Assembly (NCBI GenBank): GCA_005765155.1
Contig: VCCP01000006.1
Span: 1,996,501-2,060,500 of the forward strand
Direction: 5' to 3'
DNA from: Zelopaecilomyces penicillatus
Lineage: Eukaryota > Ascomycota > Sordariomycetes > Hypocreales > Pseudodiploosporaceae
Length of the DNA stretch: 64,000 nucleotides
The notes under the pieces were generated by a model. It was not told the DNA's origin and searched no databases. It saw only the letters and a list, made by a program, of their open reading frames with translations. The position numbers and the translations under genes are program-made. Below are positions 35,801 to 48,175 of the stretch, piece by piece. The first letter of the stretch is position 1. Each line of letters begins with the position of its first letter.

Positions 35801-38520
35801 TTACATCTTGTTGACCAGCCCTCTCTCTGATTTCAGCTTGAACAGAATCTCAAGTGCCTCATCCACTGGCACAAGAGCACCCTTGCTCTGCGTGCTCTGG
35901 TCATCTCTGTTTCGGATGTTGACGGTCCGAGAGGCGGCCTCTTCAGCTCCGACGACTGCAGGCAACTGTTAGTTATTGCGGGCGTAAATCAAACATTCCT
36001 TTAGCAAAGAATACGTACCAAAAATAAAGTTGTACTGCTCCAGCTGCCCCGTGCGAATCTTCTTCTGGAACGTGTTGCTGCTCAGGTCAATATCGATGTA
36101 CAATCCCTTCGCCCTGAAAATGCTCTGGAGCTCCTTGGCATAGTCATTCACGGCCGGCATGACTGGCACAACCAGAATTTGCCGAGGGCTTAGCCAGAAA
36201 GGCCACTTTCCAGCAAAATGCTCGGTAAGAATACCAAACATTCGCTCAAAGCTTCCGAGGACAGCTCGGTGAATCATGACAGGGCGAGCGTAACCAGCGG
36301 GGAGCTCAGGGTCAGTGGCATCACCAGTCGCGTTCTCATCCTGTCCGGCCTTGTATCGGAGCTTGAATCGCTTCGGCAGGTTAAAGTCCAGCTGAATGGT
36401 ACCAGTCTGGTGGCCCCTTCGCAGAGCATCAAACATAATAATATCAATCTTGGGACCGTAGAAAGCACCATCACCAGGATTCTCCTCCCACGAGGAACCT
36501 ATACTCTCAGTGAAAGTATCCAAGGCCTCCTTCAGTTTCGCCTCAGCAGCGTCCCAGACAGCAATATCACCAATAAACTTCTCTGGGCGCGTGGATAGCT
36601 TCAGCTTGAACTGGAAACCAAAGAGACCATAAACGCCATTTAGGAAATCGAAACATCCCTCCATTTCCTCGCGGATCTGCCATTATGTCAGTACATCGGT
36701 AATACAAATCTTTTCAAAAGTGGTAACACGCACCTGGTCGACTGTGCAGAAGATATGACCATCATCCTGCTGGAAGCGACGCACTCGGGTAAGACCCGTG
36801 AGCGCACCTGAAAACTCATTACGATGCAGAACACCAAAATCAGCCATCCTCCATGGCAGATCCTTGTAAGTAACATCTGAGTGGGAAAAGATCTTGCAGT
36901 GTCCAGGACAGTTCATAGGCTTTAAACCGTATTGCTCCTTCTCCACCTCGAAAGTGAACATGTTTTCGGAATAGTTAGCCCAGTGGCCGGAGGTTTTCCA
37001 AAGATCGGCCTTGTAAGTGTTCGGAGTGATGACCTCATCGAATCCACGACTGTGGATCTCACACTTCATCAAATCCATCAAGGCATTGAAAATTCGGGCT
37101 CCGTGTGGGAGCCAAAATGCACTACCAGGAGACACTTCGTCAAAAAAGAAGAGCTTCTGATCCAGGCCAATCTTTCGGTGGTTTCGTTTAGCTGCTTCTT
37201 CCAAGAAGGTCTTGTATTCGTCGAGTGACTTCTTGTCGGGGAAAGAGACACCAGCAATGCGCTGGACGGACTCATTCTTGCTGTCACCAAGCCAATAGGC
37301 TGCCGAGTTCTACGACGTTGTTAGATCAGAATCATAAGGTGTTTGGGAGAAAGTGAAAGCAAAAGCCCAGGCGAGGGAATGTACCTTGAGAACAGAGAAA
37401 GCCTTGATATTGCCGGTGTGGGGGACATGGGGCCCTCGGCAAAGATCAATCAGAGGACCGCATCGATATACTGTGCTAAGAGTACCATCTGGAACCCGCT
37501 GGTTGATGAAGTATTCCTTGTATTTGCTGTAGTTGAACATCTCCAAAAGCTCATCCTTGGTCATCTCCAGACGCTCGAAGGGCTGCTTCTCCTTGATGAT
37601 GGAGTTGGAGAGCGTCTCCAAAGCCTTCTTGTCCTCTTCAGCAATCACCTGGCTGTGAAATAGTTAGCATCATCTTGTGTTATTCTTGTTAAACAGTCTA
37701 CCATTACCCTTCCATGTTTGCCATATCATAGTAGAATCCTGGCGGGTCGGTCGTCGGGGGACCATTGCACAGATAGCACCCATACCGCCTCTCAGCAGCC
37801 TCGCCAAGAATATGGGCTGAGGAGTGCCAAAAGACCTTCTTGCCTAACCCATATGTCAGTCAAGTTTTCACTAAGACAATGGTAAGATAAAGCCATTATG
37901 GACCAACCTTCTTCGTTATCAAAATCAATTAGCTCCAACTTGCAACTCGTCTCGAGGGGTCGCGTGAGATCCCAGAGTTCTCCATCCACCTTGGAAATGA
38001 CAGTGCGCTCAAGCAAGGACTTCGAAATTGACTTGGCGATGGCTGCCGGCGTGGTCTCCCAGGAAACACCCTCCTGTTCTTTGCCGTTTGGAAGAGAGAC
38101 GGTGATTTTCTCGCGGGGTTTGGCTACATTCTGCTGTGAGCGGAAGGGGGGAGGTGATTGCGGGGCCGCATGTAAAACGCACCAGCAATCTCGGCGTCTC
38201 GCTTGGCCTTGATCTTGTCAAAAATGTCAAGGCGGTGTTGAATGAATTCAGGCTTTTCAGGTAGCTGGATGACAAAAGTTAGCATCAATTGAAACCAATC
38301 CCATCGTTCAAATGACAAAGAAGAATCGCGAATTGCCTCGCGAAGGACATGGGGTGGGATTTTTGGAGGGGCAACAACGAACCTCGAGACCCGAAGACTT
38401 CGCGCCGCCCTTGGCGCCCTTCTCCTTGGGCTGTTTGGGTTGCCTAGCAGGACGGGAGGGAAGAGCCTGCGCCGGAGCGCCCTCTTCCGCCTTGGGGACG
38501 TCAGCTTGCTCAGACGACAT
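35801..38520 (-). CDS. Threonyl-tRNA synthetase, cytosolic type
   Basis: Class II synthetase that charges tRNA-Thr. Eight exons: 38520-38383, 38264-38183, 38123-37908, 37843-37708, 37652-37385, 37309-36734, 36676-36019, 35955-35801, giving 742 aa. Order of domains: a Lys/Pro/Gly-rich N-terminus, a TGS domain (ITVSLPNGKEQEGVSWETTP), the editing domain with zinc-type motif HSSAHILGEAAERRYG, then the catalytic core with MNCPGHC (near residue 412), RVRRFQQDDGHIFC (motif 2) and RPVMIHRAVLGSFERMFGIL (motif 3). The anticodon-binding domain comes last (ILVVPVMPAVNDYAKEL). All introns are GT-AG, 55-118 bp. Start at 38520 gives a typical MSSEQ cytosolic N-terminus. A second in-frame first exon may exist upstream. 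VPS71 lies upstream on the same strand. Confidence 0.96.
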
Positions 38521-39103
38521 CTTTGAGGATCCCTAATCTGTATTGGATGTAGTGAGGAAAGGTGTTGATCCGCGATGGCAGGTTGGTCCTGTAGCATGGA
38601 TGGAGGGGCAGTATACCCTTATTTAGGAACCCAAGGTGGGGTTGACTCACAGAGACAGAGAGAGTCGCTTGAAACGGCAGATCCTCGGACTCAGTTCTCA
38701 TGGTTGACCACAGCAGTCCAGAAGCACTATCAATACTTGCTCTACCTATAATAAGAGTTGTCGTGCGACCATGTGATTCTCCAAGCCTCCCCTAACTACT
38801 ACCTCGCCAGCAGCTTGAGTCAAAGGTTTCCGGGGTGACTCTTTCGCCTCAGCGCGATCATTGTGCGTGCGTCTTCACACCGATATCAAAGGTGATCCGA
38901 ACATCGGCGATTTGTGACGCATTTTAAAGCCTTATTGGCCAAAATTGTCTCGACAACAGGCAAGCTGGTGAATTCTAATAAATCAAGAGTATGTACTATT
39001 AAGTTTGTGGGTATCAATGGCAACTTTCCTTCCTTCCCAAAAGGGCCCCGAAACGCCGTAAAATGCAAAATGTGAATGAAATATATCACAATCACCCAAA
39101 AGC
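38521..39103. other. Leader and promoter of ThrRS, with a possible alternative first exon
   Basis: Lies between the VPS71 stop and the ThrRS ATG on the minus strand. An ATG at 38701 opens 17 codons followed by GTGAGT at 38650. A TTAG acceptor ends at 38533, after which the sequence runs in frame into the ThrRS ATG. If not spliced, the same ATG starts a 63-codon upstream ORF that overlaps the ThrRS start. Confidence 0.5.
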
Positions 39104-40006
39104 TCAGAGTCCATATCTGGTGACACATTCCTCCTTATGCGTCTCCAAGCAGTCCAGTGCACAAATCCTCGTCCCGCACTTCATACACTTTACTCTACCC
39201 CAGTACCCACAAACTTCACAAAACACCCGCGTCGCGTATGTGTCCTCCCACTTGCCTCTAGCCTCGTAGTATGTGAGCGGCGGATGCTCCAGTAGCTGCC
39301 GCAACTCCTCGTCTGATGGTATAGTGGGGACGCGTGATGTCAACAGCGGATCATCATCACCGACGTGAGTAGCTGGGGGAGGGTCGTAAGGTTGTGGCAG
39401 AATCGGGGGGAGGTCTGCATCAGCCATGGGAGTATCCTCGTCCTGTGCTGGTTGTTTCGATGTTGGAGTGGATGCTGCGACAGAGTCTTTCTTGCCTGGT
39501 GCTTGGCGCTTGTTGTTGTTGACCGACGTGCTTGTTCTAAGATTGTTATTCGATAGATTCATGCTGCCCTCGGTCTGCGCCTGCATGGCGAGGAAATCGT
39601 CTAGATGGTTTGCAAACGTCTTCTGAGATTGCAGGATTTTTCGAACATTCGGTGTGTGCTTTCCCTGGGCTTCCTTTCGCATGAGCATCCAAAGCTGCGT
39701 TCTCTTCGTCTTTCAACTTGGAGATAAGGGGAGGGACTCACCTCTACCGCTTTTGGCAGGCAATGGGATGGTATTATCCTTGCCTCCATCCCGATCCAGT
39801 GCCTCTATGTCTTTTCGAACCTTGGCCTCCTGGCGAGCCGTCAGATCGCCAACATTGACGCCGCCCGGCGCATTGCGAGCTCGTTTACGGTTTGCGGGTT
39901 GGAGAGCCGCAGCTCCGGGCAGCCCTCTGGTGTCTGGGACATACGCCCATCCTGGAGCTGAAGTCGTTTTCGCGCTGGCGAGTTCGATGACACCGAAATT
40001 GTTCAT
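39104..40006 (-). CDS. VPS71: SWR1-complex subunit Vps71/Swc6 (ZnHIT1-like)
   Basis: Subunit of the SWR1 remodeller that deposits H2A.Z. Exon 1 is 40006-39742 and exon 2 39669-39104, giving 276 aa. The C-terminus, residues 239-270, is a HIT-type zinc finger with paired Cys in CEVC, CMKC, CALDC and a final HKEEC. Upstream is the family block NVRKILQSQKTFANHLDDFL and a low-complexity Asn/Pro/Ala linker. The N-terminal half is basic (NRKRARNAP) and has RQEAKVRKDIEALDRD. The acceptor ending at 39670 is the only one nearby that joins the frames; it lacks a pyrimidine tract, so the residues at the junction are the weakest part of the model. Divergent from the small mitochondrial-protein gene, 373 bp away. 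Confidence 0.87.
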
Positions 40007-40379
40007 TCTCGCGTTCTCGCGGATTTGGGAGATATTGTGTAGAGGCTAGCTACCTTATTTAGTTTGGTGCTGGTGAGCAAGGCTCACACATGTGGCCATT
40101 AGCTAACCCAGTGTAATACAAGCTACAGCTCGCGGGGCAGAAGTGCTACAGCAAGCAAGTTATTGCAGCAAACAGTGCCGAAATTATCCGTCAAGGCAGT
40201 GTGCTCTTAGCTCCAGCTATAGGAGCTCCAATCAAGCGACTCCAACCCCCCCCCCCAGAAACCCCGAACAACCACCATCAGCTTTACCCAGCTCGTTGCC
40301 AGCTCGCCACCTCACTTCCATCACATACGACCCAGACCCACGACGGAGCAGAACTCGGCTCACCACGCCTTACTCAAAT
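40007..40379. promoter_or_regulatory. Divergent promoter region of VPS71 and the small mitochondrial protein gene
   Basis: About 370 bp between two divergent ATGs. It includes a CT/CA-rich leader with an eleven-base C run around 40247-40257. No specific element was identified. Confidence 0.5.
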
Positions 40380-40942
40380 ATGAATGCACCAGCGAGAATA
40401 CTCTTCAGCACCGGGCGCCGTGCGCTGGCATCCCGCAGCTTCCACGCCTCAGCGCGGCGGATGAACGACTCAGTGCCCTTGCCGGCAAAGAAACCAATGG
40501 GCGCATTCCGTGGCGGGTGAGCAGGCAGCCCTACCCAAATTGCCAAGCTGGATTCGAGATTGGCAGACCAATGATTGGTGGTGTTCGTTGCTAATGCAAT
40601 TCTTGGAACAGGCTCTTTGGCTTTCTGTTCGGTTGCGTCCTTTCCGGCGGTGCCGCTTATAGCTATCTTCTCCAGGAGTACAAGATTTCGAATGACCTCT
40701 TAACCGAGGATATCTATGTAAGTTAAACTCGAAAACCCTGCTCTAGGGCCTAGAGAGCTCTCTCCCCGGTCCTAGATTACGTAGGGTGTTCAAGGGTCTC
40801 TCATTTCCAGATATTGTGCACCGTGTACACGTCGAATATACTAATATATGGCTCTTCTACCTAGACTCTTCAAGCATCCGTCACCCGTCTTAACAACTAC
40901 GTCAAGAACCTCGAACAGAAGATGCAAGAAAAGAAGAAATAA
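40380..40942 (+). CDS. Small mitochondrial inner-membrane-type protein, unknown function
   Basis: Three exons, 40380-40516, 40612-40717 and 40865-40942, give 106 aa. The first 30 residues are Arg/Ser/Ala-rich and lack acidic residues (ILFSTGRRALASRSFHASARR), a good mitochondrial presequence. A single membrane segment follows with glycine-zipper spacing (GLFGFLFGCVLSGGAAYSYL). The last 45 residues form a predicted coiled coil (VTRLNNYVKNLEQKMQEKKK). All junctions are GT-AG and in frame, and the three parts only make sense when joined, which supports reality. I do not recognise the family. The architecture fits a small membrane-anchored assembly or MICOS-like factor, but that is a guess. Its 3' end converges with PDI. 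Confidence 0.75.
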
Positions 40943-41349
40943 ACTGATGGCGAGAGGTAGATGGGATGTTGGAACAGAGGACTGGGCATAATTGGGCCGG
41001 GCTATGGGTTTTGCGCACGGGCAAGGCTGAACACACCAGATATGGTCGGTCCCCATGTAAGAACACTGTTTGTGCTGAGATTTCTAAGGTGCAATTTGTT
41101 TTACCCAAAAAGAAAAAGAAAAGGCGTGAACAATGCAATGATGGGGTCGATGTCGAGAGTTACAATCACTCGGGATAAGGAGGTGTGCATGTACATGTAA
41201 TTTAACGGTATTTATTATTTAGTAGGTTCCAGATTGCCATTTAGGCTTGGAAGCTATTAAACCAGAGAGAGGTGCTCAAACCAAATCGTAGACCCGCGCC
41301 AATGACCTCATAAAGAGACAATTTTCACACTAGTACATTTTTGTCAAAT
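40943..41349. other. Convergent 3' region between the small mitochondrial protein gene and PDI
   Basis: About 400 bp between two convergent stop codons, with A-rich runs around 41105-41125. No coding signal seen; probably the two 3' untranslated regions. Confidence 0.55.
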
Positions 41350-43034
41350 TTACAGCTCATCGTGATCCTCAGCCTTCTGCTCCTCCTTAGCGGCCTCCTC
41401 CTTGGCAGCCTCCTCAGTGGCAGCAGGGGCAGCCTCTTCGGAAGCAGCCTCAGTGGCCTCCTCCTCCTTAGGAGCAACAACGGAAGCCTTGTACTTGCCG
41501 TTCTCCTTGATGAACTCAATGAGGTCCTCAACAGTTCGGGCGCCGCTGTAAGTGACAGCGTTGGTCTTGTCACCAGCGGGGTAGAGCTTGATGGTAGGGA
41601 AGCCTTGGATCTCATCAGGGACATCATTCAGGGTGGCGTCAACCTTGGCGATGACAACCTTGTCCTTGAACTCGCTCTTGGCATATAATTCACCGAGGGT
41701 ATCGTACTTGGGGGCCAGAGCCTTGCAGTGGCCGCACCAAGGAGCGTAAAACTCAACAAGAACATCCTTGGCGTCATCCAGGACAATATCATTGTAGTTG
41801 TGGGCAACGACGACGGTGACGGGGCCGTCCTGGGTCTCGGGGATGGGCTCAGACTTGATGCTAGGCTCGACCTTGCCACCAGCGAAGTCCTTGACGAACT
41901 TGGCAATGTTGGCATGGGTGATCTCCTTGGTCTGGTCAAAGGGGAACTTCTGGTTCTTGACAGTCTCCTGAATGGCGAAAGCGGGGAACTTCTCGCCATC
42001 AAGATTCAGGTTGCCAGCATGAGCACCATAGGTATCTGAGTCAATAGTAGCAAAGTTGATCTTGCCCTTGAACTCCTCGGCAATGGGCTTGAGAGCGGCA
42101 CTGAGAGTATCGCGCTCCTCCTGGGTTCCAGCGAAGATATAAGCAAGGGGAATGCCAGCAGACATGTAGCCGGCATATGTATCAGGGCCAACCTCGCCAA
42201 TCAGAGGAGTGGCGGCGGTCTGGATGAACTTCTTGATCTCCTCGGCATCAAACTTCTCGCTGTGGGTGTTCTTTCCCTCGTCGAAGGACTTGTAAACGAC
42301 GATGGCGGGAGCAGTAACACCCTCGGCCTCGGCCAGCTTGACGTCAAGGGCAGAGCCGAATGGGTAGGTGTTACGGAGCTCCTGAGCAATGGCAGTGAAG
42401 GTCTCGGTGGAGGTCTTGTCATCAGCAGCGATGTAAGCGACCACGACGACCTTGTCGGCCTTCTTGAACTCCTCGAGGGTGTCCTTGTCAAGGACGGAGA
42501 CAGCAGGCAGAGACTGCTTAATCATGTATGAGGTGAGGCTGTTCGAGAATACGTTAGCGTCTAGAAGATCAGTACAAAGTGGGAGAAGAAATTGCAACAT
42601 ACCCAGCAGCCTTTCGGGGGCCGTCGTAGGGATCTGACTTGGAGGTATCGCCTCGGAAGACCTTGAGAGTGGGGTAGCCCTCGACACCATGCTTCTGGCA
42701 GAGATCGGCCTCCTCAGTGCAGTCGATCTTGGCAAGCTTGATGCTCTTGTCCTTGAGGGTAGTGGCAGCCTCCTCATACTCGGGAGCGAGAGCCTTGCAG
42801 TGGCCACACCACGGGGCGTAGACTGGTGGGTGTTTGTCAGCGAGATTGTTCGAATTAAGTGGTGCCGATTTCTCGGGGCGGGGAGAGATGGGACTTACAC
42901 TCAGCCAGGACGAGATCATTGGCCTTGATGAAGTCATCAAATGTCTTCTCTGTCAACACCTTGACATCTGAGTCGGCAACCGCGACAGCGGCAAAGGCGG
43001 CCATAAGGCCATATGCGAGATTCTTCTGATGCAT
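41350..43034 (-). CDS. PDI1: Protein disulfide isomerase, ER, HDEL-tailed
   Basis: Oxidises and isomerises disulfides in the ER lumen. Exons 43034-42899, 42822-42603, 42538-41350 give 514 aa, the normal fungal PDI length. A signal peptide (MHQKNLAYGLMAAFAAVAVA) precedes an a-b-b'-a' layout. There are two active sites APWCGHCKA, the first at Cys51/Cys54 (just after the first intron), the second near residue 387. b/b' sequence contains SYMIKQSLPAVSVL. The C-terminal tail is Glu/Ala-rich and ends KAEDHDEL, the ER-retention signal. The second acceptor (ending 42539) was chosen because the nearer TTCTAG leads to a stop. Codon choice is strongly biased, as expected for an abundant protein. Confidence 0.97.
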
Positions 43035-44767
43035 GCTGAACGCTGATATTTGAAGTGCGGGGGGGATGGACAGTGATTTCAAGCAAAGGAGATGCACCTC
43101 AAGTCTAGCGCAAAAGACGAGATGGGGGGGTATCAAAAAGAAGAAGAAGAGGATAGATGTAAAGAAGAAACAGGAGAGGTCTGTAGCAGAGGCTGGAAGA
43201 AGGTTTTGTAGGCTGGCGTATCAGCCAGAACCACGACGCAGGCCAGGCGATTGAAGCACACGTCTGGCTCAATTGGACAAGTGTCCCTTTATCCAGATCT
43301 GGCCCCTCCCCACCCCTCCAAGCGCCTCCAGGGCCCCCACTAACCGCCACAGGCTGGCAACAGGGTGCAAAAGAACACAGCCGGGACCACCCCCCAGAGA
43401 ATTGACTGATAAATTTACTGATATCTAGAGACATCTAGTAATATCAAGAAATGTATAAAAGTTTCTAGAAATATATAGAATCTCTATCAATATCTAAGTC
43501 AAGTAAACTAGGGATCCAGGCACTGTCATATCGGCGGTGTTTCTTCGCACCCTGTTGGCTGGTAAACAACGTTAGCTGGTACACCGCACACTGCTGGTGG
43601 CTTGCCTGGAAGGTTGATGTGTGCAACAGCACAGGTGGGGGGCGGCTCCTGTGGGCTGTAAGTACAGGTGCCATGGCGCATGTACACTTGAGGTACCTGC
43701 CTTTACGCACCCATTTCAACCACGGTACAGTAAGGTACTATTCTATTCTATCAGCGACAAAGCATCCATCCGCAGCCTCGCCACCTGACAAATGGGTCCC
43801 GTCTATTAGTGAGCAATGTGTCTCTTGTATGTTTTCTCTTGGTCAACAATATCATGGCTCCGCATTCCACACGAACAAGGGCTCAATCGCAAGGCAGAAT
43901 ACACACAGACCGGCCTGGACTTGCATATGTGTCAAGTCTCGGGCTCCTTGCCTCTGCTCCAGGTTAATTATAAGTAGGAATTGCCCACCTTGCCGCTTAC
44001 CAGCACGCCAGGCCCTGGGCTTACCCTGGTAACTGGCTGCTTGTACCTGTAAGTACGGATGCGGATAGGCGCCTAGACCAAACCCCCAAGATCGACGCCA
44101 CGCAAACCCCGAGTGAGACCTGCCAAGTGACTACCTAGACATGTAAACAGGCCACCTATACAACAACTCTGGCTCGAATCAGCACTATTGCATGCTTTGC
44201 CACTACCTAATAGGTCCTTTTAACTCCGTATGAGCCTCAATGAATCGTTCTCACATCACTCCCTACTAACTACTGGACACCTACCTATATCCGTACGTAT
44301 ACCTAACGGGTACTTTGACTGAGCCGCCAATCCCACGACTCTCCGGAATGCGACTATTGAGTGTATCAGAGCAATGATTCCGTCTCGGTGAATTTTACTG
44401 CCGACTATTTCAGCCTATTATACGCACATACATAATGGAGCTGACGATGAGGTCTCTGCATTGCATGCCCGCAGCGTTGTATCTTCATGTTGGCGAGCGG
44501 GGCAAACTAGCCGGGAGTCGAATCCGCTGACCCCCTTGCTTTGTTCGACCACTACGAGTGCAGGTGGCAACATTATTATCGCACGCTGAAATGTGACTTG
44601 ACGGTATTTATGGGTTTGAACGATTATATCATTATCTTGTGTGTGTGTATATGTTTTAATTTACCCCAAAAACTCCAAAGAAGATGCTCGCCTTCTCAAT
44701 GCGATATCATGCATGGCTCCTTCATTCATGAATTAAGAAACGACGGCCGTTTACAAACACTCTGTAC
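43035..44767. other. PDI promoter and spacer with TACCTA-type motifs
   Basis: The PDI leader and promoter occupy the left part. From about 43660 to 44320 the words GGTACCT, TACCTA and TAGGT recur at irregular spacing, as in the 3-4.4 kb and 32.7-33.1 kb spacers. The OYE-type gene ends at 44768, so this is also its downstream side. No ORF with a domain was found, and a tRNA-like T-loop at about 44512-44526 does not fold. Confidence 0.5.
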
Positions 44768-46072
44768 TCAAAACTTGTGCTTGAAGAAATCTGATCGCGG
44801 GGCTCGGTGATACTGATTCGGCCACTTGACGTCCACCTTCAGCTCATGCGCTGCCCTCAGCACCCACTCAGGTTCGCGCAAGAACTGCCTTGCCGCGAGA
44901 ACCAAGTCAGCCGCAGTATCGGGTCCTTCTTGGACAACATCGCGGGCGACGGTCGCATCACGGATGTAGCCGACGGCGGCAATGACGAGCTCGAGGTTAT
45001 CGGCACGCACAGCCTGGCGGATACGGCGAGCAATATCTGTCTGGAAGGACTCAACACGCGGGATCTGCTGCAGCTCGTTGTTGCCGCCGCTGCTGATGTC
45101 AAGTACGTCGATGCCAAGTGATGGAAGCGTCTTGGCCAGTCGAATGCTGCTGTCGACGTCCCACGAGGGTTCACCGGCCCATTCCATCCACTCAGTGCCG
45201 GAGATGCGCAGCCAAAGAGGCATATCGCGGGGTATGACGGCGCGGACAGCGGCGATGACCTCGCGCACGAAGCGAGTGCGGTTTTCAAAGCTGCCGCCGT
45301 AGTCGTCGGTGCGTTTCTAGTAAATCATGACATGTTAGGCTAGTTCAAAGTTGGGGGGGGGGAGAGTAAAACTCACGTTAGATAGCGGCGAGAAGAACTC
45401 GTTAAGGAGATAGCCGTGAGCGGCGTGAATCTCAATGACATCAATTCCAGCCTTGACAGCACGAACTGCAGAATCGGCAAAAGCCTGGACAAGGCCCTTG
45501 ATCTCTTCCACGCTCAGCTCCTTAACCTCGGCATGGTCCTTTGAGAAAGGAATGGCACTTGGCCCAACAACATCTTCCGGCCAGCCGTATAAGGACTCCG
45601 TCGCGAGCGTCTTCTGCGAACTGCCTCCAATCCAGGGAGCCAATGTACTCGCTTTGCGTCCTGCATGAGCTAACTGAATCGCCACCTTGCTGCCCTGGCT
45701 ATGCACAAAGTCGGAAATCCGGCGCAGCGGTGCCACCTGCGAATCAGTCCATAGGCCCGAGTCCTCGGGTGAGATGCGGCCGCGGGCCTCCACCGCCGTA
45801 GCCTCGATGAAGGTGAGCGCGGCGCCGTGCAGCGCAAACTGGCCCAGATGCACAAGGTGGTAGTCGGTCAAGTGGCCGTCTCTGGCGCTGTACTGGCACA
45901 TGGGTGACACGACGATGCGGTTGTGAAGCTCGACGCCGCGAGTGCGCAGCGGCGTGAAGAGCGTCGGCGCTGAGGATGGGTCGAGCGCCGTGCCGGCCGG
46001 GGGGTTCTGGGCCGGGGTGTAGTACGGCACGCCGGGGGCGGCCTTGTTCTCGAGGTCGGTGACTTGGGTCAT
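44768..46072 (-). CDS. NADH:flavin oxidoreductase, old yellow enzyme family (YqjM-like)
   Basis: FMN-dependent ene-reductase type enzyme, cytosolic by absence of a targeting signal. Exon 1 is 46072-45377, a 60-bp intron follows, and exon 2 is 45316-44768, giving 414 aa. The barrel opens with NRIVVSPMCQYSA, in which C59 is the flavin-modulating Cys of the YqjM subclass, and YHLVHLGQFALHGA. Active-site QLAHAGRKAS and IEIHAAHGYLLNEFFSPLSN follow, and the intron sits exactly before KRTDDYGGSFENRTRF. The C-terminal ADLVLAARQFLREPEW is the usual end. The substrate is unknown; related fungal proteins reduce alpha,beta-unsaturated carbonyls. Its genomic neighbours give no hint of a pathway cluster. 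Confidence 0.92.
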
Positions 46073-48175
46073 GGCGGGCTAAGAGTTTTTAGGTTTCGTT
46101 GTGTGAAGTGTATGGATAAGAGACAACTCGGAAAAGCTCTTACAGCAACAAGTCGTTCCATGCACCAGGTTTTATAGTTTGGCCCTCTCCTTGAGACGGA
46201 CACCCACGCAATGCAGGGCTGCAGATTTTAGTGTATGCCTTCCATGACGCAAGGTAACCTATAGCATTGCATCCTTGTATCTCGTCCACTAAAAAACCCT
46301 CCTGCCCGGACAAGAACTTGCCGAGTTCCATCCGCCCACGACTATACCGGGCTGCATTGTTGGCCGCCAGGTTTGAGACTAAAGAAAATGTAACTACTAA
46401 CGGTAACTAACTTGCTTAGGTGGCTTGGGTGGTAATGAATTGATAAGCAGCCAGTTATTAATGCACAGGTCCCTGATTCGTTGTCTTCTTAAATCACATC
46501 AATTGGTATCTATCCGTACACCTAGTGGTTTTCCCCTCTCTTGTGTCTCACAACATTTTTTTCACTGAGTGAGATGATGACGTGACTGAGCCACAGGTAA
46601 CGGTACGTCATCTCCCTCCATACCCTATTGTCAATCTATGTACGGATCAAAATACTGAGACGGGTAGTAAGTTTGTTGGCAGGCGTTCTCTAGTGTGAGG
46701 CAGAGGCGAGGAGACTTGAGGGGGGAGTTTGTAGATCATTCCTGTTCTTGTAAAAGACCCCTAAAGGTAAACTTTCACATGGTACAAAACGCAAATGCGA
46801 TGTGCATTGGCGATGTACATATGAATTCGGTTGATTTTAACCTTGAAGACTCGTCCATGCCTCGCTACACAGCAAGTTGGGTCAACTAACAGTATGTACA
46901 TTTGCACTATTCCCGCGATTAACCCCGCATCGAGCACACCATCCGTGCATGCTGAATAATTCACATCGGCCAAGAGTCAAACGTGTCTCCTTATTGGTTC
47001 AATCATTGCGCAGAAAAACTGTTTTGGTCCAAGATCATTTTCTACGTTTCAACTAGAATCTCGGCATGATGAGAAATATGCCGGTTTAATAATGCAACCC
47101 TGAATGGGCAACTTTGGCCGTGAAAAGGAGTCTATTAGAGCTCCGCAAATCTGGGGGGGAGGGGGCTTGTCTCCGCACACAAATGTGGTCAACGGAGGAA
47201 ACTTTAACACAAAGTCTCAACAATCAAGCTACGCACTCCACAGCGGCATGTCCTTTTTTCCCTTGTAAATGCCGTACTATATGATAGTAGTGAATAAAAA
47301 GATATTGGATAAGCCTGAGACACACATTAATGCATGAGCCCGAAAATTCCACCTATTGCAATCTCATTTTCCTTTTCTACCGCACGGGAAAGAATCGGCT
47401 TTCATGTACAACTGCGAAGTTCCACCGAGAGAAATGGGATCATCCGAGATTCTCCATATGCGTCATAGGTTCTTCGGCATTGCGTGTGCCGCTGCCGGCC
47501 CCAACTGTGACCCCAGAGTGACGCATAAAAAAGATAAAGAAAATGGAGTGGCGACTGTTGAAATTGTAATTCCAATAAGGGACCTCGCCAAAAAATGCCT
47601 CGCATCTCTTGATTATTATGTGCCGTGTCTTCCTACTTCAAGTATCGGTTACTAGTAACACATCGGACACCCTAGTATATCCATTCAAGTCATGATACGT
47701 CTGCCGTGTGTTCGGAAAATTTGTAGTAAAGACATGTCAAACCTCATCACCTTTCTTGGGTTTTGTTCACCGAAATTCCATCCAGCCAAGATTTGCAATT
47801 TGCATGCAAATGGCTCTTAATAACTAATCAGAGACCTAGAGGGACACCATAATTCATGTGCTGTGTCCTCACAACGATGCAGAAATAACTGTTTTGGTAA
47901 AAACCGCAAAAAAGGTTTGGATATTATTGCCCTGCCTTGAAAAGTACAATGGCGGTCTCATCTTCAGCAACGTAGCCCGTCGCGGCACGTTGCCAAGGTC
48001 TAGTAAAGCCCAATGGTCTAACAAGAATGTGTCTAAGTCTACATCTCTTTCTATCATAGCACCACCACCACCATCTAATCATTTCTATTTTTATTTTCCT
48101 TCTGGCCGAAATGTTGTCTTTTGTTCTCCCTTTAAATCAACTTCTTAGCCGAAGTTCAGTGAAGATTGAGGCAGG
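46073..48175. other. 2.1-kb spacer between OYE-type gene and CCP1
   Basis: Promoter of the OYE-type gene at the left and 3' side of CCP1 at the right. ORFs are all under 100 codons and show no domain. Composition is AT-rich with no repeats worth listing. Confidence 0.5.

Noticed and set aside
41350..42500. Several open frames of 60-130 codons in other frames of the PDI gene
   Set aside because: Arg/Ser/Leu-rich shadows produced by codon bias of a highly expressed gene.
44508..44530. T-loop-like sequence on the minus strand
   Set aside because: The arms on either side of the loop do not pair and no D-arm or anticodon stem can be drawn upstream.
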